DNA from: Streptomyces sp. D2-8
GTDB lineage: Bacteria > Actinomycetota > Actinomycetes > Streptomycetales > Streptomycetaceae
DNA length: 64,000 nt
Assembly (NCBI RefSeq): GCF_023184515.1
Contig: NZ_JAAHBP010000001.1
Coordinates: 744,001-808,000 of the forward strand
Direction of reading: 5' to 3'
The position numbers were made by a program, and so were the translations under genes. Positions 17,373 through 23,661 of this stretch are shown piece after piece (within the stretch, counting starts at the first letter, position 1; the number at the start of each line of letters is the position of its first letter). A model generated the notes under the pieces. The model was given only the letters and a program-made list of their open reading frames with translations. It ran no database searches and was not told the origin of the DNA.

Positions 17373-19958
17373 TCACCCCAAATCGAACCGACGCATATAG
17401 TATCCAGCGTACTCGCCACCGTTGGACTTACCCTTGACAAGGATGTAGTCGACCTTCCCTTGCTTGAGGGCGGCCTTCAGTTCCTTGTACAGTTTGGCTT
17501 CGTTGCGGTTTCCATTGAGTCCGCGCTTCTTCATCTCATTCAAGATGTCAAGGAAGTACTCTCTCGATCCTTGCGCGACGCTGAAACCGTTTGGCAAGTC
17601 CCTCTTGCCGATTTCCGTACCCACATTGCTCTTGGCCTCGACCACGACGAAGCCGCCGTCTTTCCGCCGCCAGAGCTGATCGAACTGGTCATTGCCATTC
17701 CCCGGGCCGTCGAGCTTCTCCCAGGTGGCACCCGGATAGTGCTCCGGGATCACATGATGCTCGGCTATTGCCTCGCCGTATGCCTCGGCGTCCAGCCTCA
17801 TCCGGTTGTGGAACGGAGCGTGACTGGCCTTTACGTTTTTCAGCGCGTCAAGGTTCTCAGGAGATGCCACCTGCTTATAGTTCGCCTTGGCTTCTTTGAC
17901 CTTGTCGTGCCAAGGGGTGTCGGCTGTGATCGAGGCGTGGCGCCTTTGGGCGGCGTCGTTCAGTGCGCGGACAGCATCAGGCGTGGTGACCGTGTCCGGC
18001 CCGCGCTTAACGTCTCCATCAGGAACGTACTTCGGCGGTAGCGGAGGCGGAGAATCATCCTTCGAGATCCAGACCTTCGGATTCTGGGGATCCTTCACCA
18101 ACTGAGGTGGCGGAAATCCACTCTCGTCAGGCAGGTCGACGTCGAGACGCCGCCCGTCTTTCGCAAAGTACTGCTTGAGGTATCCGGGCTCATGGTTGGC
18201 ACGGTAGACCTGGATCTCCATGATCTGCCTGGGGGTGAGTGAACCCCTTGGTCCGTACGGGTTGTCTCCGTCCCGCATGAAGCTGGGGCGAGCCGGGACA
18301 TGAGGCTGCTGGGCAGTGGCGTCACTGTCCGGCACGGACGTACCGTCTGATCCTCCGCTCCGGCCGATGTCATCAGGGCCGACGCCCCCGAGACCGCCGG
18401 AGCCACTGACGGCATGGCCGTTGCCGACCGTCCCCGCACCCGGACCGGACGCTCTGGAATCGCTGGCACGTGGGACTCCACCACTGTGGGCCATCTCCCC
18501 GGCCCCACGCGGCGTATCCCCGTCACGCCCCCCGGCTGGTGGCTCATGCCCCGCCCTCGGCGGCAGACTGCCCCCAGAGCGAGCACTGGCCTCAGGCGCC
18601 CGCGACGTCGCACCGACGCCGACGAGTTCCCGCTCCTGCATCGCCATCTCACCCGGCGATGTCTCTGCCGTGAGGGAACGTTCCCGCAGCGGAGCATCGC
18701 TGACGACCTCGCCGTCCTTGAGGACGACGAACCTCCCGTCTTCGACGACGAGCACGGAGCGTCCGGACGCGTCGGAGAACTCCAGGACGCTGTGCGGGCT
18801 ACGGAGTGCAGGCACGTTGTTGACGCCGCGCAGGCTCTCCGTCACCTGGGCGATCCTGGGAATGGCATGCCCTGTCACCTTGACCGCGGCGCTGATCGGG
18901 TCGATGACCTCGCCGACCTTCGCGACCGTGGCAGCGGTCTTGGCCGCCGCGCCTGCTTTCCCTGCCGAGGCGACCTTGAGCGGGCCGACGCCCAGGGTGA
19001 GGCCGTTGAAAACGACAGTGGCCGCGGCGCGGGACGGGTTCTCCTCCCACATGTCCCAGGCGACGAAGCCCTTCGCGAACTCCTTGGCGTACCCCTTGCT
19101 CTCCTGGGCGAAGTCGGACGCGAAGACGCCGGTGGGCTCGGGGCCACCGGACTCCATGAGATAGGTCTCCGCCCCGACCACAGCCCGGACCAAGCCCTCC
19201 CAGGCCTGCCCGGCACTGTCCGAGCCGTGGAATCCGGTGAGGGTCGCCAGGCCGTCGATGGTGCCCCAGACGTTGTCGACGATGATCCCGTCCCAGAAGA
19301 AACTCTTGGCGTAATAGCCGAGGTCGTCCGGATCCCACCAGTCGTGCGACTGGGTGACCGGCGTGCCCCACGGGAGTTCCTTCGCCTGGTCCAGCACCTC
19401 CGCGCTGTAGCCGTAGAGTTCCGCGCCGCGCGGTACGAACTGCTTCGCGCCGGTGTTCATCACGTACTGCGTGCCGCCGACCAGTGCCGTGATCTTGTTG
19501 TTGCAGGCGATCTCGGCAGCGGCGAACTGCTCCTGCGCGACGTTCACGTCATGCATCAGAGCCCGGTGCTCCGAGACCTTGTCGGCGTCATCGGTCCAGT
19601 TCTCGTCGAACGCCCCGCTGCTGGTCTTCAGCCCCGCCATGAACGTGGTCGCCTGGCTCTGCAACTGCTCCAACCGCTCCGCGATCGGTGCGACTTCGGC
19701 CGCGTAGGTCCGCAGCGCGTCGGCCACCGTGGCGACCTTGTCTCCGAACCTGTCGGCGGCGTCGCGTACCGGCGTGGTGGAGGCGAAGAGGTCCTCCGCT
19801 TCTGGCGCCTGGTAGAAGGCCGACAGGCCCTGGAACTGCCGATGCGCCTCACCGCCGGCTTGGCGGATGCCGTCCGCTTCCTTCCGCAGGGCGTCTGTGT
19901 GCTGTTCCAGCTGATCGAGATCACCGGTGAACAGCGGAATGGACTCCGGCTTGATCAC
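17373..19958 (-). CDS. Type VII-exported polymorphic toxin, C-terminal nuclease-like domain
   Basis: The 861-residue protein has a helical LXG/WXG-like export region (about residues 1-200), a central region with YYAKSFFWDGIIVDNVWGTIDG and an Ala-rich hydrophobic stretch, a disordered Gly/Ser/Pro linker (about 450-600), and a compact C-terminal module. That module has EHHVIPEHY, then DQLWRRKDGGFVVVEAKSN near residue 773 and a Lys-rich tail. The Asp-spaced-ExK arrangement (D, then EAK) suggests a restriction-endonuclease-like nuclease toxin. The 3' third is lower in GC than the 5' part, a mark of C-terminal swapping. The start overlaps the upstream gene (ATGA), and an Imm49 gene follows at once. 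Confidence 0.82.
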   Translation of the reverse strand: MIKPESIPLFTGDLDQLEQHTDALRKEADGIRQAGGEAHRQFQGLSAFYQAPEAEDLFASTTPVRDAADRFGDKVATVADALRTYAAEVAPIAERLEQLQSQATTFMAGLKTSSGAFDENWTDDADKVSEHRALMHDVNVAQEQFAAAEIACNNKITALVGGTQYVMNTGAKQFVPRGAELYGYSAEVLDQAKELPWGTPVTQSHDWWDPDDLGYYAKSFFWDGIIVDNVWGTIDGLATLTGFHGSDSAGQAWEGLVRAVVGAETYLMESGGPEPTGVFASDFAQESKGYAKEFAKGFVAWDMWEENPSRAAATVVFNGLTLGVGPLKVASAGKAGAAAKTAATVAKVGEVIDPISAAVKVTGHAIPRIAQVTESLRGVNNVPALRSPHSVLEFSDASGRSVLVVEDGRFVVLKDGEVVSDAPLRERSLTAETSPGEMAMQERELVGVGATSRAPEASARSGGSLPPRAGHEPPAGGRDGDTPRGAGEMAHSGGVPRASDSRASGPGAGTVGNGHAVSGSGGLGGVGPDDIGRSGGSDGTSVPDSDATAQQPHVPARPSFMRDGDNPYGPRGSLTPRQIMEIQVYRANHEPGYLKQYFAKDGRRLDVDLPDESGFPPPQLVKDPQNPKVWISKDDSPPPLPPKYVPDGDVKRGPDTVTTPDAVRALNDAAQRRHASITADTPWHDKVKEAKANYKQVASPENLDALKNVKASHAPFHNRMRLDAEAYGEAIAEHHVIPEHYPGATWEKLDGPGNGNDQFDQLWRRKDGGFVVVEAKSNVGTEIGKRDLPNGFSVAQGSREYFLDILNEMKKRGLNGNRNEAKLYKELKAALKQGKVDYILVKGKSNGGEYAGYYMRRFDLG

Positions 19959-20347
19959 AGGCGGCCGGCCTTCCAGCCGTCAGGCATGTCGGGCCTGACC
20001 AGCCCGGCCGCCCGACGCTGCACCTCGGCAGCCATCTCCAGGTCACCGTCCCGGTACGCCACCGTGGCCTCCACCGCGCCGTTGACCGACTTGCCGACCC
20101 GCTCGCCGATGAACTTCAGCTCGTCCGCGGTGCCTTCCATGAACTCGGCTAGGGCTGCGGCGACCAACCCGGTCTGCCCCTTGTGCTCCCCGCCCGCCCC
20201 GCCCGGAGCGAGCGTCCCGGCCGTTGTAGCCGCTCCCTGCACGTCACCCGAGTACGCCTGGACGATCTCGTCCAGGACCTTCATGACGTCGCCCACGTTC
20301 GAGACCACACCTTGGACCCCGGACGGAGAGATGTCCCACGCCGGCAT
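19955..20347 (-). CDS. DUF6507-like small helical protein (ESX-associated)
   Basis: The 130-residue protein begins MPAWDISPSGVQGVVSNVG, followed by amphipathic helices and no membrane segment. It resembles the DUF6507 proteins encoded just before LXG-like toxins in actinomycete type VII loci. The four-base overlap with the toxin start implies stoichiometric production. A role as toxin-binding export partner, like the small chaperones of LXG toxins, is inferred from position. Confidence 0.7.
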   Translation of the reverse strand: MPAWDISPSGVQGVVSNVGDVMKVLDEIVQAYSGDVQGAATTAGTLAPGGAGGEHKGQTGLVAAALAEFMEGTADELKFIGERVGKSVNGAVEATVAYRDGDLEMAAEVQRRAAGLVRPDMPDGWKAGRL

Positions 20348-20394
20348 GCGTCAGCCCCCGTTTCCCTGCTCCTGCTAGCGCTCCGCGTTCCGTG

Positions 20395-20706
20395 TCAGCC
20401 GATGTTGTCGACGGCCGCCCGTGCCTTGGCCAGGGTCGTCTGCGCGGTCCCGTCGTTCTGCTCCATCGTCGTGCGCACCAGCCGGATGATCTCGCGGACC
20501 TCACCGGCGGCGCGGTGCCAGCGATTCTCCTTGCCGTGGTACTCGTCGGCGACGCCGTCCGCGGTGAAGTCGGCCATCGCGGCCTTCACCGCGCGGTCGC
20601 GGTCGGCCAGGACGCGCTCCAACTGCCCGATGACGGCGTGCAGGCTGATCTGGACCTCGCCGGATGCGCCGGTGTCGTACGAACGGCGGTCCTGGTTCTG
20701 CCCCAT
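20395..20706 (-). CDS. ESAT-6/WXG100-like protein
   Basis: The 103-residue helical protein has two long helices around a turn containing YHGKENRWHRAAGEVREI, in the WXG100 size range and context, with a Trp near the middle rather than a strict WxG. The ATG at 20706 is preceded by AAGGGGGGA, a strong ribosome site, so the longer open frame to 20871 is rejected. It is the second gene of the locus and a probable secreted substrate or helper forming a heterodimer with the first gene product. Confidence 0.72.
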   Translation of the reverse strand: MGQNQDRRSYDTGASGEVQISLHAVIGQLERVLADRDRAVKAAMADFTADGVADEYHGKENRWHRAAGEVREIIRLVRTTMEQNDGTAQTTLAKARAAVDNIG

Positions 20707-20791
20707 GGTCAGTTCCCCCTTGAAAACGGTGACGGTGAAGGTGGCTATGGCCGACGGACGACGGCCGACGGGCGCCTGCGCGCTTCCGTGG

Positions 20792-21124
20792 CTACCGTGC
20801 GCCGAAGCGAGCCGCGTCGAAGTTGGCGGCACCCATGTTCTGATGGGCGTTGTCTTCCAACTCCACGTCACCGGTCCCGAACGCGGTGTCCATCCCGGAC
20901 TGACCGCCCAGGATTGCCCCCAGCGAACTGTTCAGCGCATCCGTGGTCTCGTCGGCATGCAACTTGAACCTGTCGAACGCGGCCTTGCCCGCCCCGTTGA
21001 ACTTCCCCTCCAGCGGCTCCGCCGCCTGGATCAGCCACGTGATCAGCGTGCCCAGGTCCTCGGACGAACCGACGGTGCTCTTCCCGAGCTCCGACAGGGT
21101 CGTCGATCCCATGTCGAACTTCAT
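20792..21124 (-). CDS. WXG100-like small secreted protein
   Basis: The 110-residue protein consists mainly of two helices separated by EPLEGKFNGAGKAAFDRFK, which resembles the turn region of WXG100 proteins (FxG in place of WxG). No signal peptide is present, as in this family. It is the first gene of the type VII operon, starting at an ATG preceded by a G-rich ribosome site. The promoter must lie in 21125-21278, between this gene and the displaced rnpB repeat. Confidence 0.7.
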   Translation of the reverse strand: MKFDMGSTTLSELGKSTVGSSEDLGTLITWLIQAAEPLEGKFNGAGKAAFDRFKLHADETTDALNSSLGAILGGQSGMDTAFGTGDVELEDNAHQNMGAANFDAARFGAR

Positions 21125-21186
21125 ACCCCTACCCCCGTAAGCGTGTTGCGCAGTAACGATGCGCGATCACTGCAGCTTACTCACAC

Positions 21187-21198
21187 GTCACGCGTGAC
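21187..21198. promoter_or_regulatory. 12-bp perfect palindrome upstream of type VII operon
   Basis: GTCACGCGTGAC is a perfect palindrome 63 bases upstream of the first gene's start codon, a good position for an operator. The binding protein is unknown. Confidence 0.4.
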
Positions 21199-21228
21199 TC
21201 ACAGTTCGTCGAACATCCTTCCGTACCT

Positions 21229-21248
21229 TGCGTTGCACGCGCAACGCA
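21229..21248. repeat. Inverted repeat with 8-bp arms near displaced rnpB end
   Basis: TGCGTTGC and GCAACGCA flank a 4-base loop (ACGC). No T-run follows on either strand, so it is unlikely to be an intrinsic terminator. It could be an operator or a recombinase arm-type site 30 bases from the att-like repeat. Confidence 0.45.
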
Positions 21249-21278
21249 GAAGAGGCCGAAGTGGCGTGATCTCGTGCG

Positions 21279-21354
21279 TGGATGGCCGTCGCCCGGGGCT
21301 CCGTGAGGAGCCCCGGGGAAAGGACCTCGGCGGACAGCCCGACTCGTCTGTCGC
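21279..21354 (+). repeat. Direct repeat, distal copy of rnpB 3' end (attR-like)
   Basis: This is the second copy of the final ~75 bases of rnpB in the same orientation, with about nine differences including one inserted base. The terminal hairpin is kept, with a GTGA loop instead of GCGA and an even better-paired stem. The P1 3' strand CTCGTCTG is also kept, but the universally conserved ACAGAACCCGG segment has decayed to AAAGGACCTCGG. No other part of rnpB is nearby, so this copy cannot be a functional gene. It lies 40 bases from the end of the next operon. Confidence 0.85.
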
Positions 21355-21402
21355 TACCTGCGTTGCCTGTGAAGGGGCAGATACGCTGCTCCTGCGTCCC
21401 GC

Positions 21403-23661
21403 TCACGGCAGACGGCGCAGGAACGGGCTCGGGGTGCCGTGCCAGAAGATGTCGAGGCTGTCGCGTGCCCGGGTCACCGCCACGAACAGCAGGGATCGCG
21501 CTCGCTGGAGCTCCCTCCGGTACCGGGCTGGGTCCACCTGACGCAATTGGTTGACCTGCTGGCGGGGGACCAGACCGTCGCTGACCCCGGCGATGATCAT
21601 GCGCTGGTACTCCAACCCCTTGAACCGGAACATGGTCCCGATGTGAACTCCGGGCTCGCCCCGCGCGCCGTCGGCACCGATCTCCAGGGCCCGGATGCCG
21701 TGTTCCCCGAGCGTGCTCCCCAGCTCACTCGCCATCAGATTAGTGGGAACGCAGATGGCGATCTGCTCGTGGGCGATCCGTTCGTCCGGGTGGGCGTCCC
21801 AGGACAGGATGTGCGCGGCGATCGCCTCGCGTTCCGTCTGCCAGTCCGTGCACGGGTGCATGCCGGGTGCGCTGCCGCTGAGCACGGAACGATATCCGGC
21901 GAGGGTCTCCGAGTTCCCGTCGAGGTCGTCGTAGGTCTCCTCGCCCAGCACCTCCAGCGCGGAGCGCAGGATCTGCCGTGTGGTGCGGTAGCTGAGGCTG
22001 AGCTTCGCGGACCGGCCCCGGATGTTGATACCGAGGCTGCCTAGCGTCACCTGGTTCTTGTAGATGCGCTGGTGGGTGTCGCCCACGAGGAACAGGTCAT
22101 CCGAGTCACGGGCCGTCATGGCGCGCAACATCTTCCAGTGGGCGGGGCGCAGGTCCTGAGCCTCGTCGACCACGATGTGCCGGTACCGGTAGCGGAGCCA
22201 GCCGCCTGAGCCGTCCTGGAGGTGGATGTTGTCCAGGCCGCTCGCTTCCTCCCGCTGCCGTTCGATGGCGCGGATGCGCTGCTCGCGCCCTATCTCCAGA
22301 CGGGCGGCCCGTTCGGCGACCTGATCCCACGTCTGGCGCCCGAGCCGGTCCAGACGCTGCGTGAAGCGTTCAGCGAGCTGCCAGATGGCGGCCCTGTCCG
22401 CCCGGCCGATGTTCTTGCCGCGTCCGGCCCGGCGAGCCCGGAAGTAGTCGGTGCGGGTGCCGACTGCCTGCCCGAGGATCACCTGCGTCCACTCGTCGTG
22501 CAGGAACTCCGCGTCCCAGTCGCTCTCGCCGAGTTCGTCGAGCATCGCCCGCCATTCCCGTACGGCCTGGCTGTCGTCGATGGTCTGCTTGCGGCTGCCG
22601 GGCTCGGCTTCCCTCACCACGCGTAGCGCGAGCTGGTCGACGTGGCTTACCTCCACGCGCGACAGTAGTTGCTCACCGCCCAGTTCCAGAAGGCGGGAGC
22701 GCAGGTCGGCAGCGAGATTCTTGTTGTAGGTGGTCAGCAGCACCGGCTTGTTGTGACCGGGCGGCAGCTGGGAAACGAGGTGGCGGACACGGTGCAGGGC
22801 GACGATGGTCTTCCCGGTGCCTGGGCCGCCGCCGACCCGTGCGGGTCCGGAGTAGCGGCGCTCCACCAACTTGGACTGAGCAGGGTGGAGGAAGACCTTC
22901 CAGCGGCCGAAGTCTCCTGCCTCCAGTGCCTCGCGCAGCGCGTCGTCGGAGGTGGTGACAACGGTGGCCGGCCGTTCGGCGGCCGTCTGGAAGTCCTCGG
23001 TGTCGACGGGCTCCGGAGCGGCGACGGGGGCGGTGACCTCGTCCCGTACCTCTTCGAACGGCTTTCCGTCATAGAGCGCGAGCAGGACCTCGCCGGTGAG
23101 CTGCGGAGCGTACTCGATCAGGCCGAGGAGCTGCTCATCGGTGGTGAGGGAGCGGATGACCGGAACCAGGGGCTCGGCCACGCCCAGTTCCATCAGCTGC
23201 CCGTCGGTCCAGGCGGCGAACAGCGGCTCGGGAGCGAGCGGTCGGGCTTCAGCGGGCGGTGCTGGGACGGCCGGAGTGGCGGTCGACGGCTGTTGCGGCG
23301 GGATGCGCCGCAGCACGCTGTCCTCCACCACCTGAAGGTCGACGTACTCGATCCCGCCGGTGACGGTGTTGATTCCGTACGCCAGCCGGTCGTAGACCTC
23401 CTTGCGGTGCTTGACCGAGACGATGAGCCAGTCGTCCTCGGCCAGTTTGAGCAGGAGGGCGCGGTACTCGTCGTTGATCCGAGCGGACCAGATGCGGCTG
23501 TCGCCCTTGAGCTGCTTGAGCTTGAGCCCCGGGGTCCGAGGGTTCTCCTTGAACTTGTGCTGGAAGTCGAACAGCGCGCCCTTGACCGTGCGCGGGAGCC
23601 GGAGGATCTCTTTGTCCGCCTTGTCGAGCAGGCGCAGCGTCACGCCCCCGGTCCTCGTCAT
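21403..23661 (-). CDS. UvrD/Rep-type helicase with N-terminal RelE/ParE-like domain
   Basis: In this 752-residue protein, residues about 8-95 look like a RelE/ParE fold: PRTVKGALFDFQHKF, LKLKQLKGDSRIWSARINDE, LIVSVKHRKEVYDRL. The rest is a superfamily 1 helicase with Walker A GGGPGTGKT (near 280), HIVVDEAQDLRPAH (motif II), LVGDTHQRIYKN (motif III), SLSYRTTRQIL (motif IV), TMFRFKGLEYQRMI (motif V) and VAVTRARDSL (motif VI). Such helicases unwind DNA 3' to 5'. The start overlaps the stop of the 2349-residue helicase gene by four bases, so the two form one operon and probably one system. Confidence 0.85.
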   Translation of the reverse strand: MTRTGGVTLRLLDKADKEILRLPRTVKGALFDFQHKFKENPRTPGLKLKQLKGDSRIWSARINDEYRALLLKLAEDDWLIVSVKHRKEVYDRLAYGINTVTGGIEYVDLQVVEDSVLRRIPPQQPSTATPAVPAPPAEARPLAPEPLFAAWTDGQLMELGVAEPLVPVIRSLTTDEQLLGLIEYAPQLTGEVLLALYDGKPFEEVRDEVTAPVAAPEPVDTEDFQTAAERPATVVTTSDDALREALEAGDFGRWKVFLHPAQSKLVERRYSGPARVGGGPGTGKTIVALHRVRHLVSQLPPGHNKPVLLTTYNKNLAADLRSRLLELGGEQLLSRVEVSHVDQLALRVVREAEPGSRKQTIDDSQAVREWRAMLDELGESDWDAEFLHDEWTQVILGQAVGTRTDYFRARRAGRGKNIGRADRAAIWQLAERFTQRLDRLGRQTWDQVAERAARLEIGREQRIRAIERQREEASGLDNIHLQDGSGGWLRYRYRHIVVDEAQDLRPAHWKMLRAMTARDSDDLFLVGDTHQRIYKNQVTLGSLGINIRGRSAKLSLSYRTTRQILRSALEVLGEETYDDLDGNSETLAGYRSVLSGSAPGMHPCTDWQTEREAIAAHILSWDAHPDERIAHEQIAICVPTNLMASELGSTLGEHGIRALEIGADGARGEPGVHIGTMFRFKGLEYQRMIIAGVSDGLVPRQQVNQLRQVDPARYRRELQRARSLLFVAVTRARDSLDIFWHGTPSPFLRRLP

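Noticed and set aside
18414..20378. Plus-strand open frame of 654 codons
   Set aside because: It is antisense to the toxin gene and neighbours. Its translation is low-complexity (R, G, V, H-rich) with no motif, while the minus strand has coherent ESX proteins with ribosome sites and ATGA overlaps.
21229..21248. Intrinsic terminator
   Set aside because: The hairpin has only an 8-bp stem and no T-run follows on either strand.
21279..21354. Second functional rnpB gene
   Set aside because: Only the last 75 bases are present; the core regions (GAGGAACGTCCGGGCTCC, AGCAAACCGCC and others) are absent nearby and the conserved 3' segment is mutated.
8265..21402. Integrase or excisionase gene for the rnpB-bounded element
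   Set aside because: Every coding region between the repeats is accounted for by type VII genes. No tyrosine recombinase (R...HxxR...Y) or serine recombinase pattern was seen there or elsewhere in the window.
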